Assembly: GCA_947372365.1 (NCBI GenBank)
Contig: CANBTK010000041.1
Coordinates: 1-9,282 of the forward strand
Length of the DNA stretch: 9,282 nucleotides
DNA from: Flavipsychrobacter stenotrophus
Lineage (GTDB): Bacteria; Bacteroidota; Bacteroidia; Chitinophagales; Chitinophagaceae
Direction: 5' to 3'
Positions 1 to 6,465 of this stretch are shown here, in pieces. The notes under the pieces were generated by a model, which had not been told where the DNA came from, searched no databases, and saw only the letters and a list, made by a program, of their open reading frames with translations. Made by a program: the position numbers and the translations under genes. Position 1 is the first letter of the stretch; the number at the start of each line of letters is the position of its first letter.

Positions 1-2931
1 GGCCTGCGTGCCGGCTTTTATGTCAAGCCCTGGCGTGGCGCTGATAGTAACCGATGGGCCTTCCTTCAGGCGCACGGCAAAAGCGCGGGAAGGGCTGTAA
101 GCGGTATCTTTTAGCAGGCAGCTGCCATTGTTTGTCATCCGGCAAAACAGTATATCGCCATTTACAGGCGTGAAGTTATAATTGAGTGCGTTTGCGCCCC
201 GCTCATTGCCATTTAGGAACCAGGTATATTTAGGCGATGCCCCTGCATTGGTAGTGGTGAGCGTACAGGCAACATAAGTGCCCGCACAAACGCTGTCGCC
301 GGGGTTGGTTACAATCATAACTGTAGGTGTGGCGGTATCGCGCACCGTAAAGGTGATGCTGGTTGCTGAAACGGTATCAGTAAGCCTGCACGCCATGTTG
401 CTGTGCAGCCTGCAGGTAATTTTGTCGCCATTTACAGGCCTGAAGCTATAGGTGGCGCCTGTAAAAGAAGGCACGAGGGTGCTATTTTTAAACCAGTCGT
501 AATACGGGGCTGTACCGCCGCTGGTAGGTACTGCTGTGCAATCAACGTTAGTGCCTGCGCACACTGTATCGTTAGGGTTCAGGAAAATGTAAACGCCGGG
601 CGTTGATGACATAACCGCTACTTTTACACTGTCTGAAATTGCTTGCAGCGGGCCGCTGCTGCCATTGGAAAGCCTGCAGTAAACCACATCGCCACGGCTG
701 AGCGATGTAGTGGTATATGCCGATGAATCAGTACCCACATTTAGCCCGTTTTTAACCCATTGGTAGGATGGCGTAATGGTAGCGCGGCTGGTATAAGTTG
801 CCGAAAATGTAACAGGTGAGCCAAGGCAGATGGTATCATGGTTAGCTGTTACATTCAGGTTGCAGTTAGTTATTTCATAAATAGTATTGTAAGTGCCACT
901 AGCAACAATCAGGTTGCCCGAACTGTCTACAGCTAAACCCGGAGATGCTACGACGGAAGTGGACAATGCAGGTGAGCCGTCTGACGGGTTGCCTGTAAGG
1001 TGGTTGCCTGCAAATTTTGTGATGATGCCCGACGGGCTTATTTTCCTGAAATAGCCATTGCCCACATCGTGTACAAATATGTTGCCCCACCTATCGAGTG
1101 CCAGGCCATTAGGGTAGCTGAGCTGCGCGAGGGTTGCAGCCCCGCCATCGCCTGAATAGCCAACTGTGCCTACGCCAGCTATGGTACTAATGATGCCCGT
1201 TGTACTGATTTTCCTTATGCGGTTGCCATCAGTAATAAATACATTGCCGGTATCATCTACGGCCATGCCGCCTATACTGGATATCCATGCGCTTGTAGCC
1301 GGCCCGCCATCGCCATAGTAGCCCGATGTGCCATTACCGGCAATGGTATTGATAATGCCGTTAGTATCTACTTTTCGTATCCTGTAGTTATTTACGTCGC
1401 CTATATACAGGTTGCCAATATTGTCAGTAGCAAGGCACCTGGGGCTGTACAAAAGTGCCGCGGTCGCGCTGTACCCGTCGCCTCCAAACCCGCCACCAGC
1501 GGCACCGGCATAAGTAGTAATAGTGCCAGTTGTGCTTATCTTCCTGATGCAGTGCATATATATATCGCTGATAAAAATATTGCCCCTACGGTCGGTAGCT
1601 ACTGAATACGGTGTGCCCATCGCGGCGGCTGTAGCCGGCCCGCCATCGCCACTGTAGCCACTGTAGCCGGTACCCGCTATAGTAGTTATAATGCCCGATG
1701 TAGTTATTTGACGCACCGCATAATTGCCCATATCGGCAACGTAAATATTTTCGTTGGCATCAACAGCTACCGCATTGGGGTTATTTAGTGTTGCATTTGC
1801 CGCTGTGCTGCCATCGCCACTATAACCCTGCGAGCCGCTGCGTCCATTACCCGCCAAAGTACTGGTAACATGTGCGGCCGTAACCCTCCTTATGCGGTTA
1901 TTGCCCCAGTCGGCTACATAATAGCCACCTGAATTATCGGTAGCTATATCCACCGGCCCATTGAACCTTGCCGCTGTATCGGCACCGCCATCGCCTGCGA
2001 AGCCACCTGTAGTTACATAGCCTGCTATCCGGCTTATGATGCCCGCTGTGTTTACCCGCCTTATAATATTGTTACCCCCGTCTACAATATAAACATTACC
2101 CAGGCTATCGGTGGCCAGCCCGCCAATACCATTAAGCACAGCAGCGGTAGCTGGCCCGCCATCGCCTGCATGCCCTACTGAGCCATTGCCCGCGAAAGTG
2201 GTAATAATGCCATTGGTGTCCACTTTCCTTACCCTTTTATTCCCTTGGTCTGTAATGTAGAGGTTGCTGTATTTGTCGCAGGTTAAACTGCCCGGTGAGT
2301 TGAGCCGGGCTGCGGTGGCTGCCCCGCCGTCTCCGCTAAATCCTGAGCTATTGTTGCCCGCAAAAGTGTAGATAAGGCCTGTTGGCGTTACCTTCCTTAC
2401 CCATTGCCTGCCTTCGTCAGCTATGTATAGGTTGCCCCGTGGGTCGATCGCTACCGCTACTGGCCCATAAAACGATGCCGACGTAGCCGGCACCCCGTTA
2501 TTGCCATACATGCCGCCGCCACCGGCAAAAGTGGTAATAATGCCTGATGTATTTACTTTCCGTACCCGGGCGTTACCTGCGTCGGCTATGTAAACATTGC
2601 CTGCTGTATCGCAGGTTACGCCGCGTGGGCCTGACAGGCGGGCAGTTGCCGCCGCATGGTTGTCATCAGTGCTAAGGTAACCGGCGGTGCCCGTACCGGC
2701 AAATGTGCTGATAACACCTGCGGGGCTTACTTTCCGGATTATAGATTTTTGCTGGTCCACAATATACACATTCCCGTACCTGTCGGCCGCTACATTGGTG
2801 GGCTGCATTGGGGCTGCTGTTGCCTGCCTTCCGTCGCCTATGCCCCCGGCTATGGTATGTATCACCTGCGCATATGCAGCGCAGCAAATAATGGAATGGA
2901 ATAAAACAGCGAAGGTAATTTTTGCTTTCAT
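1..2931 (-). CDS. Large secreted NHL-repeat (beta-propeller) protein with Ig-like domains, C-terminus outside window
   Basis: This frame is open from ATG at 2931 to the left edge: 977 codons with no stop, so the C-terminus is missing. Residues 1-21 form a signal peptide (basic MKAK start, hydrophobic core, AYA|Q cleavage). Residues 22 to about 690 hold twelve repeats of 54-59 residues with the NHL pattern: IAGxGxxGYSGDGGPATAA, then a P-x-G-V-A-x-D turn, GNVYIAD, N-x-R-I-R-K-V and G-I-I-T-T. From about residue 692 there are three Ig-like domains of about 85 residues, each opening with D-T/S-I/V-C-x-G and carrying a W in Y-x-W and a C-R-L/M strand. A fourth begins at the edge. NHL propellers usually bind ligands, glycans or proteins, and the likely place is outside the outer membrane. 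A T9SS sorting domain at the unseen end is a guess. No Shine-Dalgarno precedes the start. The family call is firm; the biological role is unknown. Confidence 0.93.
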   Translation of the reverse strand, partial: MKAKITFAVLFHSIICCAAYAQVIHTIAGGIGDGRQATAAPMQPTNVAADRYGNVYIVDQQKSIIRKVSPAGVISTFAGTGTAGYLSTDDNHAAATARLSGPRGVTCDTAGNVYIADAGNARVRKVNTSGIITTFAGGGGMYGNNGVPATSASFYGPVAVAIDPRGNLYIADEGRQWVRKVTPTGLIYTFAGNNSSGFSGDGGAATAARLNSPGSLTCDKYSNLYITDQGNKRVRKVDTNGIITTFAGNGSVGHAGDGGPATAAVLNGIGGLATDSLGNVYIVDGGNNIIRRVNTAGIISRIAGYVTTGGFAGDGGADTAARFNGPVDIATDNSGGYYVADWGNNRIRRVTAAHVTSTLAGNGRSGSQGYSGDGSTAANATLNNPNAVAVDANENIYVADMGNYAVRQITTSGIITTIAGTGYSGYSGDGGPATAAAMGTPYSVATDRRGNIFISDIYMHCIRKISTTGTITTYAGAAGGGFGGDGYSATAALLYSPRCLATDNIGNLYIGDVNNYRIRKVDTNGIINTIAGNGTSGYYGDGGPATSAWISSIGGMAVDDTGNVFITDGNRIRKISTTGIISTIAGVGTVGYSGDGGAATLAQLSYPNGLALDRWGNIFVHDVGNGYFRKISPSGIITKFAGNHLTGNPSDGSPALSTSVVASPGLAVDSSGNLIVASGTYNTIYEITNCNLNVTANHDTICLGSPVTFSATYTSRATITPSYQWVKNGLNVGTDSSAYTTTSLSRGDVVYCRLSNGSSGPLQAISDSVKVAVMSSTPGVYIFLNPNDTVCAGTNVDCTAVPTSGGTAPYYDWFKNSTLVPSFTGATYSFRPVNGDKITCRLHSNMACRLTDTVSATSITFTVRDTATPTVMIVTNPGDSVCAGTYVACTLTTTNAGASPKYTWFLNGNERGANALNYNFTPVNGDILFCRMTNNGSCLLKDTAYSPSRAFAVRLKEGPSVTISATPGLDIKAGTQA
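880..2868 (-). repeat. Twelve tandem NHL blades (about 168 bp each) within the large secreted gene
   Basis: Counting the Asp that closes each GNxYIxD strand gives residues 59, 117, 172, 228, 284, 341, 400, 456, 512, 568 and 622. A degenerate twelfth has Ser at 678. The spacing is mostly 56. Blade 10 is shortened after its TD, and blade 12 loses the Asp and the RKV strand. Twelve blades fit two six-bladed propellers. At DNA level some blades are nearly identical: a 22-bp string recurs exactly at 1294-1315 and 1630-1651, two blades apart. Confidence 0.88.
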
Positions 2932-2986
2932 ACAATTTGCACTTGAAGGATTACTTAGAAAAAGTAAAAGCAGGCTATCGGTACAA

Positions 2987-3017
2987 TAAAATTACCCATA
3001 AAAAGCGAATCACTAAA
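2987..3017 (-). promoter_or_regulatory. Candidate Bacteroidota-type promoter of the NHL-repeat gene
   Basis: On the minus strand a TTTA (3017-3014) lies exactly 19 bases before TAATTTTA (2994-2987). The Bacteroidota consensus is TTTG, about 19 bases, then TAnnTTTG, so each box differs only at its last base. Transcription would start near 2980, giving a leader of about 50 bases before ATG 2931. The -33 box lies inside the left arm of the dyad at 3008-3064, so a dyad-binding protein could control this gene. This is pattern matching only. Confidence 0.42.
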
Positions 3018-3064
3018 ATAATACATTCAAAATTTCGTGTTTGAACGCAATTACTTTAGTGATT
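3008..3064. repeat. Long imperfect inverted repeat in the pirin-NHL intergenic gap
   Basis: The arms 3008-3022 (AATCACTAAAATAAT) and 3050-3064 (ATTACTTTAGTGATT) pair at 14 of 15 positions. A nested pair, TTCAAA (3026-3031) and TTTGAA (3040-3045), continues the stem around an 8-base loop. The dyad begins 39 bases past the pirin stop. Read on the minus strand it is followed by CGCTTTTTA, so it could be a weak AT-rich terminator for pirin. It could equally be an operator, because it overlaps the candidate -33 box of the NHL gene. Confidence 0.6.
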
Positions 3065-3102
3065 ATCAATTATTTATTTACTACAAGTTAAAAGCTATGA
3101 GT

Positions 3103-3822
3103 TCAGCCGAGCATTGGCACTTCAAAAACCAATATGTCGCTCGTTTGTGATGCTTGTATTTCCACATTATCCACTTCACTTATGCCCAGTGCGTCTTTAG
3201 CATGCAGTGCTTGCCCTGCAGCGGTTGCTTCGCCGCTTATCATAAAAATGTAAAAGCCATGCTTCGGGCTGTGCGGGCTTACTGTTACTGTATTCCCCGC
3301 TTCCAGCGTAGTGCGGTATATCCAGGCGCTCTGGTTAATTTTAAGCCCTTCCCCATCTAAATCTATTGGCGATACTATTGTTTGCAGCTTATTCAACCTT
3401 TCTTCCGGCGCAAATGCCCGTTGGTCGTACCTCGGCGCTACATTGCGTTTGTCGGGGAATATCCATGTCTGCAGCAGGTTCACAGCTTTGTCGGCACTGT
3501 GGTTGTACTCACTGTGGGTTACGCCAGTACCGGCGCTCATTACCTGCACTTCGTTAGGTACTATGGTTTGGGTGTGGCCCATGCTGTCTTTGTGTGCCAG
3601 TTCGCCATCAAGCACTATGGTTATTATTTCCATATTGTCGTGTGGGTGCTTTCCAAAGCCCTCGCCGGCGGCAACTATATCATCGTTAAGCACGCGCAGC
3701 GCGCCAAAGTGTACTTTATTAGGGTCGTGGTAGCCGGCAAAGCTAAATGAGTGGTGTGCATTAAGCCAACCATGGTCGGCGTGGCCCCTTTCATCGGCGG
3801 CATGGAAAATTGTTTTTGCCAT
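3103..3822 (-). CDS. Pirin family protein (bicupin, YhhW-like)
   Basis: The product is 239 residues starting MAKTIFHAADERGH, the usual pirin start and length. The frame stays open upstream to an ATG at 3894, but that 24-residue extension is unlike the family and overlaps the neighbouring gene, so ATG 3822 is preferred. The N-terminal cupin carries the four metal ligands expected for pirins: His59 and His61 in KHPHDNME, and His103 and Glu105 in GTGVTHSEYN. The H-x-S-F-S-F-x-x-Y signature lies at about 23-31 (HHSFSFAGY). The C-terminal half (about 150-239) is the second, non-metal cupin. Characterised bacterial pirins of this type (E. coli YhhW) show quercetin 2,3-dioxygenase activity in vitro and are cytoplasmic. 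The physiological substrate is usually unknown, and nothing here reveals it. A dyad sits 20 bases upstream of the start. No Shine-Dalgarno is visible. Confidence 0.93.
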   Translation of the reverse strand: MAKTIFHAADERGHADHGWLNAHHSFSFAGYHDPNKVHFGALRVLNDDIVAAGEGFGKHPHDNMEIITIVLDGELAHKDSMGHTQTIVPNEVQVMSAGTGVTHSEYNHSADKAVNLLQTWIFPDKRNVAPRYDQRAFAPEERLNKLQTIVSPIDLDGEGLKINQSAWIYRTTLEAGNTVTVSPHSPKHGFYIFMISGEATAAGQALHAKDALGISEVDNVEIQASQTSDILVFEVPMLG

Positions 3823-3841
3823 AAAATTATTGTTTTTAAAC

Positions 3842-3867
3842 ATTGAATGTACATACATGCATTCAAT
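3842..3867. promoter_or_regulatory. Operator-like dyad just upstream of pirin
   Basis: ATTGAATG (3842-3849) and its perfect reverse complement CATTCAAT (3860-3867) are separated by 10 bases. The centre is about 33 bases before the preferred pirin ATG. Eight-base arms around a 10-base spacer suit a dimeric helix-turn-helix regulator. It also lies within the discarded N-terminal extension of the pirin frame, which supports a non-coding role. No matching promoter box was convincing. Confidence 0.4.
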
Positions 3868-3877
3868 ACTTGTGCCA

Positions 3878-4120
3878 CTAGCGTTTGCTGACAATATTGC
3901 AGTAAAAGTATGACAGTAATGTAATGATTGACACGCCGCGCTGGGCTATTTTTGCGGCATTAGGAGCCTCAGCCGCTGATGTGAAAGAGGCCGGGGCAGT
4001 TTTGGTTTTTGATGTAATATCGTCCCAGTTAAGCAACAGCATCAGGCTTGCATACAGCAATGCCGACCATATGAGTGATTTGCCTAAAAAAATGAGGCTG
4101 TTTTTTGTTTTGTTCTCCAT
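3878..4120 (-). CDS. Small putative membrane protein, function unknown
   Basis: An 80-residue frame starts MENKTKNSLIFLGK. Residues about 9-31 are strongly hydrophobic with W and Y at the edges (KSLIWSALLYASLMLLLNWDD), a credible single transmembrane helix followed by an acidic exit. A polar Ala/Ser/Thr/Lys-rich linker (about 36-60) and a second, shorter hydrophobic stretch (about 62-76) follow. I do not recognise a family. The gene is divergent from the M1 peptidase (75-bp gap) and lies 55 bases upstream of the preferred pirin start, so the two could be co-transcribed. There is no clear Shine-Dalgarno, only AGGGT beside the ATG. An opposite-strand frame (3924-4130) covers the same DNA. The helix makes the minus-strand reading more believable, but the gene is unproven and its C-terminal 20 residues are the least convincing part. 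Confidence 0.5.
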   Translation of the reverse strand: MENKTKNSLIFLGKSLIWSALLYASLMLLLNWDDITSKTKTAPASFTSAAEAPNAAKIAQRGVSIITLLSYFYCNIVSKR

Positions 4121-4170
4121 ACCCTATTAGTGCATTAAAGCTATGAAAAATTACGGTTGAAAAAAAATCT

Positions 4171-4178
4171 TAGCTTTA
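4171..4178 (+). promoter_or_regulatory. Candidate -7 box of the M1 peptidase gene
   Basis: TAGCTTTA matches TAnnTTTG at all but the last base and lies 17 bases before ATG 4196, implying a very short leader. TTG at 4157-4159 is only 11 bases upstream rather than about 19, so the -33 element is not convincing. The same ten bases, TTAGCTTTAG, recur at 8081-8090 upstream of the PKD protein gene. Confidence 0.3.
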
Positions 4179-4195
4179 GGGCCTAAAATGATTGA

Positions 4196-6169
4196 ATGCG
4201 TAACCTGTCAAAATGCATAATTGCAGCTATAACCCTACTCCAGGCCCCCTCGATATTGGCACAGGAGTTTTTAACTAAAAATATTTGTGGCGCAGCTAAA
4301 GGCGGGGCGCATGCCCGTACCACGGTTGCCGATGTTGCCGAAGACAATTATGACGTAAAATACGTAAAGCTGAACCTTGCAGTAGGCAATACATCTACCC
4401 ATATAAGTGGCGATGTTACTACAAAAGCAAAGGTTACGGCTGCCTCCATGGGTGCTTATGTTTTTGAGCTGAACCCTTTGCTGGCTATCGATTCTGTGCT
4501 GATAAACGGCGTTTCGCTGTCAGTAAGCGGCACAGGGGTGGTGCGTACTGTAAGCCTGCCAACGGCATTGGCTGGCGGTGCCGATTTTACGGCCAGGGTA
4601 TTTTACAGCGGCTCGCCAGTTTCCGGCACCTCCGCTGGCGGCGCTAACGGCATGAACTGTATTGCCTCGCCCAGCTGGGGCAACAGGGCTACCTTTACCC
4701 TTAGCGAATCGTATAAGGCTAATGAGTGGTGGCCCTGCAAGCAGTCGCTCAGGGATAAAATTGATTCGGTTGATGTGTGGCTTACCATACCCGATAGCCT
4801 GAAGGCCGGCAGCAACGGCAGGCTGGAAGCCATTACTACTATTGATAGCAGCCATGTAAGGTACGAATGGAAGGAGCGCCACCCTATTGATTATTACCTG
4901 ATATCGCTGGCGGTAGCCAACTATGTTGACTATTCGTACTATATGCATTTTACGGGCAGTACCGATTCCATGCTGGTACAGAATTACGTGTATAGCAACA
5001 GTGCTACCCTGCCTTATTTTCGCAATATCATAGACTCAACCGGCATGATGGTTGACTTCTTTTCCGGCTTATTTGGCCGTTACCCCTTCTGGGATGAAAA
5101 ATACGGGCATTGCATGGCGCCGCTTGGCGGTGGCATGGAACACCAGACCATGACGACACTTGGGTTTTTCCAGTCAACTATTGTAGCGCACGAGCTGGGG
5201 CACCAGTGGTTTGGCGACAATGCCACCTGCGGCACCTGGGCCGATATTTTTATGAATGAAGGCTTTGCCAGTTACAGCGAGTACCTTTTCATAGACCATT
5301 TCAGGAGCCACACAGGGGCGCTGGCTGATATAAAAGACAGGCAGGATAATGTAAAAACAGCGCCTGATGGGGCTATTTATGTTGATGATACCACTAACGA
5401 GAACAGGATATTTGATTCCCGCCTCTCATATGACAAAGGCGCTTGTCTAATACATATGCTGCGTTTTGTGATTAATGATGACAGTATTTTTTTCCATATT
5501 ATAAAGGCCTATCAGGCACAAACCACCGATAGTACAGCTACGATAATGGACTTTAAAGCCCTTACGGAGTCAATGGCCGGAGTTACAGTTGGCGGCATGA
5601 ACCTAGATACTTTCTTCAGCCAGTGGGCATATAAAGAGGGTTACCCCGAATATGCTGTAAAATGGAACCAGGCAGGCAATGACGTATATGTGCAGCTGGA
5701 CCAAACTACGTCTATGCCATCGTCATGCGCGCTGTTTTCCACACCAATGGAAATAAGGCTGCATTCGGCTGCCGGCGACACAACTATTCGTATTTTCAAC
5801 GATCAGCCGAGCCAGTTGTACCACTTTACATGGTCAAAGGCCATGCTTTCGCTGAAGGTAGACCCTGACTATTGGCTGCTATACCAGCTGAACAGCAATG
5901 TTAAAGATGCAACGCTTGATGTGGCCAATATAGCTGCTGCACAGGTAAAGGTTTCCCCTAACCCCGCCACAAGCTACTGGCTGGTTAGTAACCTGCCTGC
6001 CAACGCAAAGCTTTCATTGACGGATATAAATGGCAAAGAACTATACACCACGGCTGCTGAAAATGCCGCTGTTAAAGTGCCTGCTGAAAAGCTGGCCCCT
6101 GGCTTGTATATACTTAAAGTAGCTGCTGGTAACGTAAATGCCAGCTATAAATTGGTAAAAAGTAATTAA
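4196..6169 (+). CDS. Secreted M1-family zinc aminopeptidase with type IX secretion sorting domain
   Basis: The product is 657 residues. Residues 1-22 are a signal peptide ending SILA|Q. About 45-230 is the M1 N-terminal beta saddle (YDVKYVKLNLAVG, then ISGDV). The gluzincin catalytic domain follows. The substrate-anchoring motif reads GGMEH (312-316) where most M1 enzymes have GxMEN. The zinc site is H332-E-L-G-H336, with the third ligand E355 in MNEGFA, exactly 18 residues on. Y412 in LSYDKGACLIHMLR is the likely transition-state tyrosine. Residues 584-657 (VKVSPNPAT through APGLYILKV to YKLVKSN) form a type A Por/T9SS C-terminal domain, so the enzyme should cross the outer membrane and be released or surface-anchored. 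It should remove N-terminal residues from peptides. There is no large C-terminal ERAP-like domain, so this is a short M1. The upstream ATG at 4188 is out of frame, which fixes the start at 4196. Confidence 0.95.
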   Translation: MRNLSKCIIAAITLLQAPSILAQEFLTKNICGAAKGGAHARTTVADVAEDNYDVKYVKLNLAVGNTSTHISGDVTTKAKVTAASMGAYVFELNPLLAIDSVLINGVSLSVSGTGVVRTVSLPTALAGGADFTARVFYSGSPVSGTSAGGANGMNCIASPSWGNRATFTLSESYKANEWWPCKQSLRDKIDSVDVWLTIPDSLKAGSNGRLEAITTIDSSHVRYEWKERHPIDYYLISLAVANYVDYSYYMHFTGSTDSMLVQNYVYSNSATLPYFRNIIDSTGMMVDFFSGLFGRYPFWDEKYGHCMAPLGGGMEHQTMTTLGFFQSTIVAHELGHQWFGDNATCGTWADIFMNEGFASYSEYLFIDHFRSHTGALADIKDRQDNVKTAPDGAIYVDDTTNENRIFDSRLSYDKGACLIHMLRFVINDDSIFFHIIKAYQAQTTDSTATIMDFKALTESMAGVTVGGMNLDTFFSQWAYKEGYPEYAVKWNQAGNDVYVQLDQTTSMPSSCALFSTPMEIRLHSAAGDTTIRIFNDQPSQLYHFTWSKAMLSLKVDPDYWLLYQLNSNVKDATLDVANIAAAQVKVSPNPATSYWLVSNLPANAKLSLTDINGKELYTTAAENAAVKVPAEKLAPGLYILKVAAGNVNASYKLVKSN

Positions 6170-6230
6170 TACCGAATGGGCTTTGAACATGCACAAAAAA
6201 TTTTAAACGGGCTTACGTTACATCCCACCT

Positions 6231-6368
6231 TTTAGGGCAATGTCGTTTAGTTAAGAAAAAGGGCTGTTTCACGCAAAGGCGCAAAGACGCAGTCCAAAGT
6301 TTATTCAAGGTTTCAAAGGCGCAACCAAAAATGCAAGGATACGCTTAACTAAATGAAATCGCCCTTTA
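6231..6368. mobile_element. MITE-like palindromic element with CGCAAAG repeats
   Basis: The left terminus (6235-6255) and the inverted right terminus (6344-6364) match at 18 of 21 positions. Both begin GGGC at the outer end and share GTTTAGTTAAG or ATTTAGTTAAG at the inner end. TTTA flanks both sides (6231-6234 and 6365-6368), consistent with a 4-bp target duplication. The core of about 88 bp has no gene. It contains CGCAAAG at 6272 and 6280, and an 11-base direct repeat CAAAGGCGCAA at 6274-6284 and 6314-6324. The whole fits a non-autonomous element of 130 bp mobilised in trans, or a large palindromic intergenic repeat. No transposase is in the window. I cannot assign the inverted repeats to an IS family from memory. 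Confidence 0.6.
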
Positions 6369-6421
6369 GGGACGTGGTGCATACAGTGCAGTTTAAATGC
6401 CTATTTGGTATAAGAACCGGC

Positions 6422-6446
6422 AGGGCTGGATGAGCCCTTAATTTTG
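6422..6446 (+). promoter_or_regulatory. Hairpin and perfect -7 box upstream of the SUI1 gene
   Basis: AGGGCT (6422-6427) and AGCCCT (6433-6438) form a perfect 6-bp stem with a 5-base loop, directly followed by TAATTTTG (6439-6446), a full match to TAnnTTTG. No TTTG lies at the right distance upstream; the nearest is 6404-6407, 31 bases away. The structure may be an operator on this promoter. It may instead be a small terminator for transcripts arriving from the peptidase gene. The ATG is 19 bases beyond the box. Confidence 0.4.
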
Positions 6447-6465
6447 GATATAGAAACTACTACCC

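Noticed and set aside
880..2868. CRISPR-like or satellite repeat array
   Set aside because: The periodicity of about 168 bp is protein-coding NHL blades with an open frame throughout. There are no constant repeats with spacers.
2880..2931. Lipoprotein signal (Cys16/Cys17) in the NHL protein
   Set aside because: The residues before the cysteines (SII) do not fit a lipobox, while AYA|Q is a good signal peptidase I site.
3311..3733. 140-codon plus-strand frame
   Set aside because: It lies wholly antisense to pirin, whose protein is clearly conserved. The product is Ser/Leu-rich without domain features.
3823..3894. Upstream extension of pirin to ATG 3894
   Set aside because: The 24 extra residues are not pirin-like, overlap the end of the small membrane gene and cover a dyad. 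MAKTIFHAADERGH at 3822 is the normal family start.
3924..4130. 68-codon plus-strand frame opposite the small membrane gene
   Set aside because: It has no clear domain and ends just before the M1 leader. The minus-strand reading has a better transmembrane helix, although neither is proven.
4520..4948. 142-codon minus-strand frame inside the M1 peptidase
   Set aside because: It is antisense to a well-supported coding region and lacks recognisable features.
6231..6371. Seven-base direct repeat TTTAGGG (6231-6237 and 6365-6371) as a longer target duplication
   Set aside because: The left copy runs into the inverted repeat GGGC, so only TTTA is outside both ends. The extra GGG match is probably chance.
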